Made by a program: the position numbers and the translations under genes. Under the pieces are notes generated by a model. It saw only the letters and a list, made by a program, of their open reading frames with translations. It was not told where the DNA came from and searched no databases. 64,000 bases of DNA from NCBI GenBank assembly GCA_949128115.1, contig OX421965.1, forward strand, positions 33,227,681-33,291,680. Reading direction: 5' to 3'. This DNA is from Anaspis maculata. Lineage: Eukaryota > Arthropoda > Insecta > Coleoptera > Scraptiidae. Below, in pieces: positions 1-12,495 of this stretch (positions are counted from its first letter, which is position 1; each line of letters begins with the position of its first letter).

Positions 1-880
1 AAGAGGTCTTAGTTGCCGCCAGGCAACGTCGGCTGTCACGTCAGTTGAGAAAACCCCAAAACTGTCACTTTGCTGTCTTGTCAATCCACTGCCGCAAATT
101 TTTTGTTCCTGTGAACCCTTGGGACAACGCAGGCTCTTTATTGGTCCTTACATCGATGACCAGCGTCGTCGCCGAGGTCGTCGCAGACCTTTCTCTGCAT
201 CATCCCTAGCTTCCACCCAAGGAACAGCAACAGCGACTGTGAACCGAGTCCTTCGCACACACCAACTGTTGGCACGCCAGAAAAGGTCACCTTGGGCTGG
301 CTGCGTCATCAGTCTCCTTTTTCCAAAAAGATTTTTTGCTTAGACCTCACATAGAGATCCGCATTCTATATTCTATAGTTCGCTACCTTTGTAAATGGGA
401 TGCAAACGTTTGTTGTGTTCTCATTGTCAAGATCCAGGTTTAGGCTCGCTTTGTAACCCATTGGAGATTGAGGGATCAATCAGCAGGCACTAAATGGCAG
501 GAATGGCAGGGGCGAGAGCTACTGGCAAGCAGCATACCATGCTTGCATCTGCCCGCGAAAGGTGTGATGCTCGATGTGATGTAACAGTCACCAGTCTCAA
601 TTTATCCACCGCAAATGCAATGCATTGCTGGTGGCGCAGTCTTCCAGCCCCTCGCCCCTGGAACTAGATCTAGGTACTAGTAGCTTGCTGAATACGCTAT
701 TTACAAAATCAAATGGGGGACACAAAAGCAGACTTCCTTTTACATTATTCCTACTTGTCAAATTTCATGTAATTGATGTGGGTATTGCAGATATCTACTA
801 GTGCTTACCTAAACTACTAGACGTCCCAGTAGATATGTGTTCCTCTAAAGAAAATCCTGCACAATCAAATACCAAGGTGG
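1..880. other. Unassigned left edge with a GC-rich possible exon
   Basis: No gene can be supported here. Positions 119-343 are GC-richer than the surroundings and open on the plus strand for 74 codons, with an Arg-rich stretch (DQRRRRGRRR), but I recognise no family and see no convincing splice partner. It could be a terminal exon of a gene lying to the left, or chance. Positions 500-660 contain an imperfect inverted pair (GGCAGGGGCGAGAG against CCCCTCGCCCC) that may be a small inverted-repeat element. The rest shows nothing. Confidence 0.3.
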
Positions 881-2960
881 TGTTTTTCAAATGTAAATCA
901 CTTGTATATTCGTATTTACGAGTAACATTTGGATGGAAAACTTGTACGTTTTTTATACCTTTAAATATATATCAGGCACAATCCTTTTCAAGTGGCATCC
1001 AGGAAATTATGGAAATTTATGTTCGAGGCGTTCAGTCGGATAAGAAATTAGAACTTGATTGCAAGATTGAAAAAATTGCAGTTCTATTACTTGGTGGAAA
1101 CATCGTAGAAGCCGACCGGAGACAAATATGAAATCACAACTGCCGACTGCCACTTCATACTTTTGAGCTCCTTAATTAGCGTCCAGTCTCGATATTCCAC
1201 CATACACCTGAAATGAACATTTCGTGGAATCAATCACAGGTTGAAGTTTCCACTGCAGTTTTTTTTTAGATTTATGAAATGTGCAGATTTTGTTTTGAAA
1301 AAATCACCACCGAAATAACAAAACCGTGTCGCATTCGAAAATGAAGCTACGTGACGCCTACTGCTATCTACTTTCGATTATCGGTCGAAATATTTTGAAA
1401 AAAGTAGATCCCCGACTGGAAGTATCGTCTCAAATGAATCATACACAGAACGCGCAATATTCTAGTCAAAAGCCGCGCAAACAGCTGCCCGGATACTATC
1501 GGCCAAAAATAAGTTTGAAAATTCATAGCGTCCGACTGGGAAATGACGAAACACGCCGACTCCAGAATGAATTTCATTATTTTATTGTGTTGCTTCCTGT
1601 CGAACTTGGTTTGAATCCATTAGATAATGCCTGAATGATCAAATTTCAATGTTTGAAACTTAAACATTTTTCAATTGTTGACAAACGACAGATAGAGGAG
1701 TACTTTGAGTTGTGCAGAATACAGTTTTGCAAAAGCTTTAAAATGACATATGGCAATAACTTAAGTTCCGTGAGATATAGCCCCTGTCATTTTTCTTCCC
1801 CGACCCACCACCCGTCGAGGAGAGGAAGTATTGTGAACGCGCTATTTTTTATTCAATTTTGACGGATATATCTGTTTTGAGGTCCTTCATGACGATTAAG
1901 ACCATTCCCAGAATGATCTCTATCTGTATGTGTGTATGTATGTTTTGTATGTATGTGGGTTAGTTTGTAACCTTCCAAGATAACAGCCGCAACGTCTATC
2001 CCATCGACTTGAAATTTGGTATACGACATCTGTCAAACGGAAGACTCAATATAAAAAATAACAGAAGCTATATCTCACGAGACTTGACTTGCGATATGCG
2101 TTTGGAAGCTCATGGAACACTATTCAGAACAGTTGAAAGTATTGCCCCATCTGTCATCTGTCAAATAATAAAAAAAACGTCAAAGTTCAAAATTTTACCA
2201 TCTAATTATTCAAAATCTATCCCAACTGATATCGAAAGTCAATTGGATTGGGCGTCGTGTAGACCCATTTTCAAAATCGGCACGGCTCCGGTTTTTTGAC
2301 GGTAATTTTTCCAAAATGAAATTAGCTCATTCCGTGAATTTGGAAAAACTGCAATGTGAACTTTGACATGCGGTGAATCCCACGAAATATTCATTTTAGG
2401 TGCAGACATGCAAGAAATGGAAGTTGGAGAAAAGATTGAATTAATTTTTGGAGAGACAATTTTTGGAATCGGACTCACGGTTTCCGAGTTTTCAGCTCTG
2501 ATGGAAAAACTGCAAAATTTCCAACTTTCATCCCGTGAACAGATTTTCATTAATTTTATTTTCAACAAGAGGTACCATTACGGACAAAAAAAGTAGGACA
2601 GAGCCTGTCACGGAGTGTATCAAATTTGGTCTTGTGTCACAAGGACACCAGGGCAAAATCAGTACACTCCGTGTCAGTCTTCGTCTAACTTTTTTTTGTC
2701 CCTCATAGTAACTGGCTCCTGAATATTTTCCAACAATTTTCTTCCCAATTTTTCGGGAATTTCCTTGTTGAAAAATTGAAAATGTAAAACAGGCCTGGGT
2801 AACGAAACCGGACTTGAATGATGGAGCTTGACGTGAAGCCGTAATTGACGACCTTCACAATAAGATATGTGATTTGGAAAAAGACTTGAGGTTTTCCCGG
2901 AGAAACTAAATTTTCTAAATTTTTTATTTCCTGATCCATCAAATGATGGAGCTCAAAATG
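880..2960 (+). repeat. R1 repeat family, copy 1 (inverted halves)
   Basis: About 2 kb with two roughly inverted halves. The left half (about 880-1790) ends in GTGAGATATAG, and the right half (about 2060-2960) begins with CTATATCTCACGAGACTTG. Between them lies a TGTGTATG-type simple repeat (1924-1965). The same sequence recurs in reverse orientation at about 9690-10960 and, interrupted, at 20410-23765. Short reading frames here (for example 2363-2596) are conserved between copies only because the DNA is repeated. I see no protein domain, so the element class is unknown. Confidence 0.6.
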
Positions 2961-3159
2961 AAGCCCTTATGAAAGAGAATATTTCAATTCTTAATTCTTT
3001 TTCTCAAATTCTAACCTTCCATTCGAAATGACGTTTCATAATAAAATTTCCATCCGTTCCTTGCTACTAGTCGGGGAAGTTTTGGGGAGACACAACCGAT
3101 TTTTTTGACAGTGACACTTCTGTTTGATAGATGACAGCTAAAAATCAATGGGTTTATCG

Positions 3160-3474
3160 CAGTGGGTTACACTTTTTTTTGTCAACATTCAAGGATATGA
3201 TAGACCATCGAAAAATTAATACTTTCGCAAAAAAAAGAACAAAAAATGAAAAATGAAAAAAAAAATTATAAAAAATGGAGAAAATATCTTTTACAAAATA
3301 AATGTGACAAAAATCAATATTACCAGCTTGTAGGTATGCATCAACTTACTTTTTGTACCAAATTTGGTCAAAATCCAGTAATTGAATTTGGAATTGAAAT
3401 ACCTACAAAAACCATTTTTGAAACTCAACTTCTACCAACTCTTAAAATATTGACAAAAAAAGTGTAACACCCTG
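3160..3474. mobile_element. Short terminal-inverted-repeat element
   Basis: The left end reads CAGTGGGTTACACTTTTT and the right end is its imperfect inverse (AAAAAGTGTAACACCCTG), giving an element of about 315 bp. Part of the interior (about 3297-3400) is repeated on the opposite strand at 59870-59995, including a shared stretch that translates as QLTxCTKFGQNPV in both copies. It is non-coding, and target duplications are not clear. Confidence 0.5.
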
Positions 3475-6017
3475 TCTAAACCAAATTTTATTCTTCATTA
3501 ACAATTATATAGCTCATCTTTAATAGCTCAAGTTGGCTGGCATTTTTGAGAGTCATATTTAAACAATTACGCTTCAATGATTAGCTGAAACTGCCGAGAT
3601 AACTTTGTTGAAAAATGACGAGAAATGCAAGGTGGTTTTTCTTGTAACTTTCAAACATGGTGAGAGCAACTCTTATTAGTATTTCCAGTTAAATAAAACA
3701 ACGAACCGTCAAACTGACTTCCACGAATGCAAGCAACTTGGTAACTGTGTAGTATTTTTGACAAGCAATTTCAATTGTTTTTGGTTATTGAAATATAGTT
3801 GTAAAAGGCTACGAAAACTTAATTTATTTGTTGGAAAATTTCGGGGGAAATTTTTACCTCCTGACTCCATGTCAAAAACATTTAACTATTCCTCACTGCC
3901 ATCTAAGCAAATATGAAGGAACTCATTGTGAACAGAAATTTTTATAAATCTCTTCGGGTAGTAATGTGATATACATCAACGTCATCAACCGATATATTTT
4001 TAGAAAGTCTGATTTTTTTTAGATTTTTCGACGTCAAAGCTGATCTACATTTGAAAAAAAAGTTGTATTTTGCCTTAAAATATAACGGAATTGGAACTGT
4101 TTTCAAGTATGTATCTTATTCTGCGTGAAAAAGTACATTCAGGAAGTTTTAAACGTTTGATTACCGTTTTTGAGATCTGTCAAATGTCAATTTCTGCCAA
4201 TATATCGGAAACGGTTGAAGATGCGGTTTTCACTCATCGACTTTTCACAAAAATCAGTTTTCTCTATCTGGTCTGGAAGTGGGAAAAACAGACAAAACCA
4301 AGCTATCTGGGACATCCTGTATACTAATTTTATGGAACTTCTGGAAAGGTTCTCCACACGCACAAATATATTATTTGACAATGGACAAGACGTTTTTAAC
4401 ATCGCCTAGCTACTTGAAAATAACCAACCTGAAGATGAAAAAGATTAATTTATGATATCAAGTTGACAAAATTGCTATCTTTGTGATTTGCTCACCTGAG
4501 TACAATAATAACGTAGGTAGGTATGTAGATGGTTCAATGATCTCAGCTAGTTTGACTAAGACAGACATTTCTAGTTTAATTGCATCTTGATTTTAATTGT
4601 TTGGAATGATAAGTCCACATGTGATACTCACGAGATTTAGACATGGGCATCCCCACCTGCCTTATCTTCCTCTTCCACTTCCTCGGTTCCTCGGTATAGT
4701 AGTGGTACCTACGTCAAACTTACTTTTGTTTACTAGCATAAATAACGAGCCAAAACCAAATACACGTTCACTTATTCGCACTTCGATGTTGCAAAAAGTT
4801 TAAAGTAGGTACCTAATTATTGTTCAAAAATAAAATGATGACTAGGATAATACATAACATAATGATAGAATAGCTACCCACCTCGTTCCTTGTTCTCAAT
4901 TGACTTATATTAAGTGAAAAGGTAGTTTCTTTTTTATTTATTTATTTACTTGTTAGAGTCGGGGGTTCTTCAGGAGTCCGTTCTAGTTAGAAAAATGCTT
5001 TTTATACATAACATAGACTTACCTAGACAACTTTATAAGGATCTACAGAAATATTTAAAATAATTGGTTGATGTGGACTCCAGTACCTTGTAATGAAGTC
5101 GTAGGAGGTCAGGACGGAATAGTGAAAAACTCTTGTAGTAGATTTTTCGAGTACATATGTATTAACAATACTCACCTGAAGTTTGACCCTAAATTCTACT
5201 TATATCTACAAGAACAATTGAAAGATATGACGTGCAAAAGAAGATTTGCCATTGATTATTAGTGAGCCCTATTCGATTGAAGAAGCGAAATGTTTAAGTA
5301 CACCAATACACACGAATCTCAAGTTTAGCTATTTTTTTACCTGCAATTTTTCCTTTTCCTTTTTAAGAAATGACTTTATAAGGTGTTTATCTGCCTAATT
5401 CCAGCTAGCTGGGTTGTAAACGTTTCAGGATGCAGCATCAGTAAATAATTGTTAAAATTGTTCCGTCAACACGCCGACAAAAATCCACTCGTCGTGTCGC
5501 CCGTCCAACATTTTGCGACGTGCCGTAAATTTATTAGGTATGATAAATGACAGATTAGTCTGACCACACAAGATTTGAAGATTTTCTGCAATAAAAGAGA
5601 TTAGTAAAATCAAACACTTGAGCATAAATTAAATACTTAAGCCACTTGGCTCATGAATTTCCCCAGAACAAATATTTTTCAGAAGATGTTGATGGCGGAG
5701 AAGAGGGACGTGTGCAGGTGCACGTCAAGGTCACCTTCTTAAAGATTTAGGTGAAAAATAATGCAAATAAGAAAAAATTGAGTCGTCATTTCACCGTCTG
5801 ACGATTATGGATGAAAAATTAGTAGCCCGAGTGCTTATGGTAATTTCACGTTTATCTCATTCGCAACTGGTTGGGCAAACGTTTATGTAGATGGTTAGGG
5901 TAAAGGTACCTACTGCTTATAGAGGCTGTGGTGTCAACTGATCATAATCATGGAAGATCACACAAAAACAAGAAACTTTGTAGATAAAGCAAAACTGTTA
6001 TACCTTTACTCACTTAT
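3475..6017. other. AT-rich intergenic stretch, no gene seen
   Basis: No coding region, splice pattern or clear repeat pair was found in this stretch. Short open frames (for example 4091-4409, in two frames and both strands) lack recognisable residues. Scattered TAGGTACCTA-like motifs occur (near 4500, 4806 and 5908). Confidence 0.4.
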
Positions 6018-6528
6018 CGATGGCGAAGAACAGCAACCTTCTATGTCGAAGTTTGCAGAAACTCAGCAAGCTCCTATGTCAAAACGGGGTACTTTTCAGG
6101 AAAAACAAAATTGTACTTAAAACGTGATGTACTATACTTTCTTTCATTTTAGGTCAAAATAATATTCACTTTGAATTAAGGTGACATAATTGGATATGAA
6201 ATTTGATATTATTCACTAGATTTGCCTATAAAACGTGACATAGACGGTTTCATCAGCAATATATTGATAATTTTTGAACATAGAAGCTTATGCCAGCTTT
6301 TTTTGTCTGACATAGAAAGCTGTTTTCCACCTTGTCGTTGAAATTTTGTGCAACAACCTTCCATCTTTGACATAGAAGGTTGTTATCTTCTGCCTTGACA
6401 TCGTATTTTCTGCAAAAACCTTTTTTGTCTGACATAGAAGGTTGCTATTTTTCACTTGACACACGTAATAAGTCTTAATTGTATTTACCGCAAATGGTAA
6501 TATAGAAGGTTGCTATTCCTCGCCATCG
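6018..6528. mobile_element. Inverted-repeat element with repeated internal motif
   Basis: The ends are inverted copies of about 27 bp: CGATGGCGAAGAACAGCAAC at the left and its complement ending CGCCATCG at the right. TTA lies just outside both ends, with one extra T at the left, which hints at a 3 bp target duplication as in PIF/Harbinger-type elements. The interior repeats the motif GACATAGAAGGTTG and variants at least five times. It is non-coding. Confidence 0.55.
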
Positions 6529-7616
6529 TTAAACAGGGTGATTCAAAAATAGAAATAAAGGAACAAAGAACTTGAACTCTTTGAAAAGAATATTCAGCCC
6601 CATCAATTGCTAAGCAAGTTTTTCTCGGCAACTCCTAGTAAAAGGTGAAGTAATAGCAAATACTTACTTTAATCATACGACCAAATTCACGGAAACGGTT
6701 TTGAAATTTTGACCGTATGTACCTTGTTTTACAAAAAAAAGTTTTTGTTCTGTAAACTACTAATATATAGTCATATATCTTATATATGTGTGAAAATAAA
6801 TTATTTATTTATTAATTATACATTTTATAATGTCGACTGTATTGTTGTTCACGTTCTCCACAAAAGTTCAAAGGAAACACATGATAATTATTTTACAGTC
6901 AAAAAGTTCCCGACGAAGAAATCTGATCACAATAGTTGTAGGTGATAGTATACAACGAGGTATATACAAACAACAACTGGAAATATGAACTAAAATGCCC
7001 ATGTAAACAATGTAAACAATAAACGCAAAGCCGCACAATAGCAGCACCAAACCGATTATCGTAACTGAAATTCCGCCCATACCTACCTAATGTTGATGGT
7101 AGAGTTGAAAATTCCAAACGGAACAACGGTATTGTACCGAAATCCTTTGAAAAATGCACGCATCAGTACGTGCCCGGGAAAATATTATCTAAAAGTCTCC
7201 ATCCAGCACACGACCCTTTTGGAATCACCTCACGAAGAGACGTCACCTGCTTATTAACATCGGCTTTATTAGGTTACCGAAGCATTCTAATAAATTATCA
7301 TAATCAATCTAGCATCAAGCAGATACAAATTACCCGGTGCATCAAAACCCACGCATCGTCAGCATCAACTGTCTCACTCCTTAATATTTAACAACTTAGA
7401 TTTAACGATTTAACACACCTCAAATCAGATTATAACGAATTATAACCATCACTTGTTTTTTTTATTACAATCTGGACAGTCCACTCCTAATGGGCACATC
7501 CCATTTTTTACACTTTTTCCTCTTTTGTAGGACTGTAGGTATATTCAGTCATAACCGGTTGACGGAAATTTGAGCTTTCCTACAAGTAAGTACTTGGGTA
7601 TTGAAGTACAAGTAGT
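6529..7616. other. Intergenic, one foldback end remnant
   Basis: CAGGGTGATTCAAAAATAG at 6534 resembles the end of the TA-flanked foldback elements described elsewhere in this window, but no matching second end was found. Nothing else is supportable. The overlapping frames at 6709-7159 on both strands look like noise. Confidence 0.35.
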
Positions 7617-7836
7617 TAAAGACGGTGTTGAATTGGTAAAATACGCGTTGCGAAATCAATCCTTGTGGGTTTATTCCTTTGGATTTTGGAAATGCTAATG
7701 GGTTCAAACCAAAGTACATCCTTGTAGCTTTTGAAAGAGACCAAAATGGTGAGAATCCGTCAAGGAATAAACCCACAGGGATTGATTTCTCAACGCTTAT
7801 TTTACCAATTCAACTCCATCCTTGAGAGGTTAATAC
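7617..7836. mobile_element. Foldback MITE, 'AATTGGTAAAATA' family copy 1
   Basis: The arms are about 60 bp and inverted. The left arm runs from GACGGTGTTGAATTGGTAAA to GTGGGTTTATTCCTT. The right arm runs from AAGGAATAAACCCACAGGGA to ACCAATTCAACTCCATCCTT. The same family recurs at about 32064-32341 and, truncated, at about 50305-50566, with related interior sequence (CAAAGTACATCCTTGTAGCTTT). It is non-coding. Confidence 0.7.
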
Positions 7837-7949
7837 TTACCTATTAGTACAGGAATTGAAACATTGAAACAGAATTTTTTCATAAAAGCGATCGACCCGG
7901 ATTTTTGCGATGAGCTCCCGGACTATAACATTTATCTCACCTCACCAGT

Positions 7950-8290
7950 TGCCTACTATTGTCATACGACGCTGAAAAATGCTACTTTTGTTATGTGCCA
8001 TGTGCCACACTGATGGGCCTCAAAGCTCAAGGAAAACAGAGATGGCATAAAATTTCACCGGTTCCCCACGAATGAAGCCCTGAAGAAGCGGAGTTAATAC
8101 CTTTGGTACCCAGTTCTTGGACAAACATTAAAAGCTGTGTTTCACTTTGAACTTTCCAGAGTTTGTCTGTAACTCCTTCAGGGAGCACTTTAGGAAAAAA
8201 TATACTAATACTTTTCGACTTTTATTCAGAGGAATCACCTCTAGAGGTTTTATGCAATCACCGAAGCACCCTGCAATATGTATAATACCT
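7950..8290 (+). pseudogene. Decayed THAP zinc-finger domain fragment
   Basis: From 7997 one frame reads a short Cys-containing start (CHVPH), a stop, and then GIKFHRFPTNEALKKRS, which closely follows the THAP domain pattern (C-x-x-P-x-C, then KFHRFP and basic residues before a Trp). A further stop follows. A shifted frame near 8160-8200 gives VCNSFREHF, resembling the second Cys/His half of the THAP domain. At least two stops and one frameshift make this non-functional. THAP domains occur in P-element-like transposases and in host proteins derived from them, and the domain alone cannot tell these apart. Nothing upstream or downstream is recognisable. Confidence 0.5.
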
Positions 8291-8417
8291 ATCATTCCTA
8301 CGCTTACATACCGCTGATTCAAGAATAAAGAGATAATTTAGGTCTCGATTTAGGTGATCTATGATGACGGAACTCTTTTTTTTTTGACCAACTTCAACTG
8401 ACTGATCACGATAAACC

Positions 8418-8541
8418 TATCGTGTGATCAATTGAATTCCTAATTTGAACAGGCTGTGGCCTGGTCGAAGTCGGGGGTGCAAAGCTGCATTTCGCTAGGG
8501 CGTAGCCTGCCTAAATTAGAAATTCAATTGATCACACAATA
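8418..8541. repeat. Small hairpin element
   Basis: ATCGTGTGATCAATTGAATT at 8418 is inverted at 8522-8541 as AATTCAATTGATCACACAAT, giving near-perfect arms of about 28 bp around a loop of about 70 bp. The loop contains CTAGGGCGTAGCCTGCC. Probably a small foldback MITE; non-coding. Confidence 0.55.
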
Positions 8542-9156
8542 TAAAACCCATAAAAAATTTTGTTTATCACAACTTCTAGTTATGTATAGGTATTTCAAGA
8601 AACGGTCAAATTTCCATGAATCCATCAGTTGGTGTAGGTAATTGACCAGAAAAGTAATACTGTAATCAGTACTTAGATTAACTAAATAGATAGATATCTC
8701 TTGGGCAATCCATCAGTGTCACGTAAGTGTTATAATCCTCGATATATTCCACACTACCACACTTATTTTTTGTAGAACCAAACATGAACCAAACTGGGAT
8801 TTTGTATCGCCAGATTGGTGACCGGTTATTTTCAGTTACCAGCTAATGATTATCCCAATAAATTTCACGTCAGAATAGTTTGGCATCTTTACATGGGGAA
8901 ACGAAGCTAAACTGATAGAAAAAAAAATTGTGTTTGAATAGATTATGAAGGGATGACGTCGAGTAAAATAATAAGTGCCTATTTATGACACTAGTGCCAA
9001 AAGTACTTTTTTGATAGATCTTTTACAAAAAAAAAACATCAAAACTGCGTTTTTAGCCACATGTACGAACGTTTCAAAATTTCTTTTCCTCAATTCTGCG
9101 TGAGTTTCTTGAGATCTGAAAGGAGTTGTCTGACTGAAGGAGTTGAATAGATGCTG

Positions 9157-9374
9157 TAGTCGCGACAATTTAACAAACGATGTACGTCCTCACTTCATTT
9201 ATTTATTTCAACTTGAGAAACATATTTTTTCTAATTTTTCTAACAATTAAATATACTTTAATGGTACTACTCTGGTATTCTGTGAAAAAAGTGAGAAAAA
9301 GATGTTTCTCAAGTTAAAATTAATAAATGAACGAACCGATGACGTATACATAGTTTGCTAAATTGTCGCGACTA
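9157..9374. mobile_element. TA-flanked MITE with TAGTCGCGACAATTTA ends
   Basis: The left end, TAGTCGCGACAATTTAACAAAC, is mirrored at the right end (GTTTGCTAAATTGTCGCGACTA). A second inverted pair lies inside: TTTCAACTTGAGAAACAT against ATGTTTCTCAAGTTAAAA. TA at each extreme fits a TA target duplication. About 218 bp, non-coding. Confidence 0.7.
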
Positions 9375-9689
9375 TATCAAGGCTATATGGTGTTCAGTGT
9401 TTACGGAAAGGGTCAAAAATTAAGTTTATCATAAAGATCAATAAATGAGCGTTCGTGCAGCGGAAATCTTTAATTTTTACCGGAATTATCCAATTCAAAA
9501 TTTCAATTTCTTTCATTTTTTAAATTTTATGTTTCATAAACGGGCCTCACAGACGTCGCCTATGCACATACCTTTCAACTAGTGGAGATGAAGTTATGCA
9601 TGAAGGTCCTGGTCGACTATTGGCAACTTTCTTCCCAAGTTACAATATAAAGGTAGATAGATGATGTCCACGCCAAAGTAGTAAGGCTC

Positions 9690-10960
9690 AGTTACTATTT
9701 TCAACCGTTTGCGGACGGTACTTTTTGACTAGTATCCAGGAACCTATGGAAAATTTTGTTCAAAACGTTCCTTCAGGTGAGAAATTGGAATTAGAAAGAA
9801 AGATTGAAAATAATTTACAGGAAATTGGAAATTGTGTCAGGGAAATTTGAATTTTCCGGGAAAACCCCATTTTTTTTCATAATATCATCTTATCTTATTG
9901 TAAAAATCGTCAATTGAGGCTTCACTGTAAGCGCCGTCATTAAAGAGCGGTCTCAAATGCCCAGGACGGCTTTACATTTTCAACCAGAAAATTCCTGGGA
10001 AATTGTAAAAAAAAAATGGTTGGAAATTGTCAAAGAACCATTTACCTCTTGTTCAAAAAAAAATGATGAAAATCTGTTTACGGGATAAAACGTTGGAAAA
10101 TTTGCTGTTTTTCCAGAAAGGGAAACTCAAAAACTGTGGGTTTGATTTCAAAAATTTTTCCTTTGAAAATTAATTCAATCTTTTCTCCAACTTTCATTTC
10201 CAGCATGTTTGCACCTAAAATGAATATTTGCTGGGGCTTATCGCATGTCGAAGTTTTCACAGATTTTTTTTCAAATTCATGGAATGTGCGTATTTTATTT
10301 TGGAACAATTACCGTCAGAAAACCAGAACCGTGCCAATTTTGAAAATGGATCTACACGACGACGGCCAATCCAATCTACTATCGATATCAGTTGATTTTT
10401 TTCAAAAAAAAAAGATCCCTAAGCAGGAATAGATTTTTGTCTAGAGTCCTGCATTAAAAGCGAATCGTCCTGGCCGAAACACGGGTGAGAGGCCTTCTCG
10501 AGTGGCAATGGCTAGAAGAAATTTTGAAAATTCTTAACGCGCGACTGGAAAATGGTGGAAAACTGCAACTGCGGACTCAATTCGAGTTTTTTGTTGTGTT
10601 GCTTCCTGTCAAATTTGGTTTCAATCCATCGAATAGATTTTGAATGATTGAATAGTTTCGAGCTTTGACATTTTTCATCATTTGACAGGTGACAGATAGG
10701 GCAATACTTTCAACTGTTTTGAATATAGTTAGTCAAGTTCCGTGAGATATAGCTTCTGACATTTGTTGATAGTGACAGTTCTGTTTGACAGATGACAGCC
10801 AAAAGCTAATGGGCTCATTCGACAGCAACACCTTGTCGGCATACCAAATTTCAAGTTTATGGGATCAACGATTCGTCAGTTATCGTGGAAGATTACAGAC
10901 AGACACACCCACTTACAGACAAACAGACATGATGAAAGCAATAAATATTCCAACAAACGC
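9690..10960 (-). repeat. R1 repeat family, copy 2 (reverse orientation)
   Basis: This copy runs in the opposite direction to copy 1. GGAAAATTTTGTTCAAAACG near 9750 parallels 1009-1030. The stretch 10740-10810 (CCGTGAGATATAGCTTCTGACATTTG, then TGATAGTGACAG) is intact here. That makes it a reference for the site into which an LTR inserted in copy 3, at 20683. The region ends in an ACAGACA-rich simple sequence (10895-10930). No gene. Confidence 0.6.
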
Positions 10961-10969
10961 TTCTGCCTA

Positions 10970-12082
10970 GTAAGCTTCGCAAAAAGTTAGGTGCGGCTGG
11001 GACATTTTGGCAATTCAACTAATTAGAGTTTAGACCCAGGATGCCAAGTCGATGGCTAGTTTGCCCATGATGAAACAAAACGTTGCCAACGTATCGGATA
11101 ATGAAAGAATCTACGATGTGACTGATAACTAAATGTGTGCGACATTCAACGATTTAGAAACGTCAACGACTTCAGCGATCAAAGAAGTCTAGCGCTTCCT
11201 GTCAGTTGCGGACCAAGACGTATAAGTACAATAGCTACTTTCCGACCTCCTGTGCATTACTAATCAATAAATTATATTGATTGTGAGTGAATCTGAAACG
11301 ACGCAACAAAAAAAAAAGACTGCTAGAGATTAAGAACTTAAGAACCTAATCATCTTCACGACATTAAATTTCTCGTATTCCTCTTTATCAAAGCTAATCT
11401 TTCATGTCCGCTCTGCGCTGGCTGCAACGTGCATTTTTTGTTGGTTAGATTGGATCTGATGATGCTTCGCCCTGTTAAACATGTATGATTTAGTACGAAG
11501 GGGGATTTGCTTTTCGGTTTCAAAAGAGAAGCATCAGCAGTAGCATCATAATTCTTCAGTTTTTAGAGCCGGTAATTATGACGCCGACACGGCCTGTAAA
11601 AACAAACCCGGAGAGATTTTACGATTATTTTACAAGCCATTACTCCCGCCTGCCTCGGTGCATTGCTTTCACGTTATTATTCACCACAGGAAGGCCTGGC
11701 CGCCAATGACGAATGCAGCGATTTATGCACTTTCGATCAAAGAACTTCTTTATGGAACGATCCCGAGAATATATGGGTTGTTTAATGTTATACAGATTCG
11801 TTATTGGATGTAGGTATCGGTCAATCAATCATCAATCGATGTGGCTATAATCGTCCAACTTGAATGTATAACATCCTAATCATCGTGTGCTTATAGCCAA
11901 AAGTAGATATCAGGGTGGTCTATTGAAGTTTCAATCAATTGAGCTCCAAATATGGTTCTCCTACCGCCTGCGCATGTGCGGGTGTCAAGTGATTCTGTCT
12001 ATCAAGGTGTTCTTTGCAGTTTCTGTACCTACCGTTTGGCGAATCACTTAAAATTTTGTACCGTCTGGATGAAAAGCACCCT
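10970..12082. other. Intergenic, nothing recognised
   Basis: No coding exon, RNA gene or inverted repeat could be supported in this stretch. The small frame at 11640-11828 on the minus strand has no recognisable content. Confidence 0.35.
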
Positions 12083-12195
12083 TTAACGACCACCAACATC
12101 GCATGAAGTCGGCATTGTCGTTCACATGTTTGCATGCTATATGCGTTACACGGCGCACTTATCAAGCATTTCAACTGAATCAAGGATTCAAGGAA
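12083..12195 (-). mobile_element. SINE tail fragment
   Basis: The stretch beginning TTTAACGACCACCAACATCG parallels 24866-24975, which is attached to a tRNA-like head there. This copy lacks the head: sequence similarity ends near ATCAAGGATTCAAGG, where the other copy continues into its tRNA-like region. Read as a 5'-truncated SINE on the minus strand. Confidence 0.5.
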
Positions 12196-12495
12196 ACCAA
12201 AGGGTTGGATCTGCCTTTATAAAAGGCCCGGCTTTTAACCTAAAGTGACAATGAAAAGTGGAGTGAGAAATCTCAATCATCGGAGCGACCAGGCCATCAC
12301 CATTGAAATTCAGCAGACACGTGTTTCGACCTGTTAGGGTCCCATCAGTGCCGGAGAATTTGAGGCGGAAGCCCGGCCGGCCGGTCCGGATCATCGAGAT
12401 CCGGTGTGTACACTATGCAGAGCACTCACAAGTGAGGCTCCCGTACGGCGCCATCAATGCTTTGCTCTCTGCAATGCATATACTGGAGATACTAG

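Noticed and set aside
6018..6528. CRISPR-like array of GACATAGAAGGTTG units
   Set aside because: Spacing is irregular, repeats are degenerate, and they sit inside an inverted-repeat element in an insect genome.
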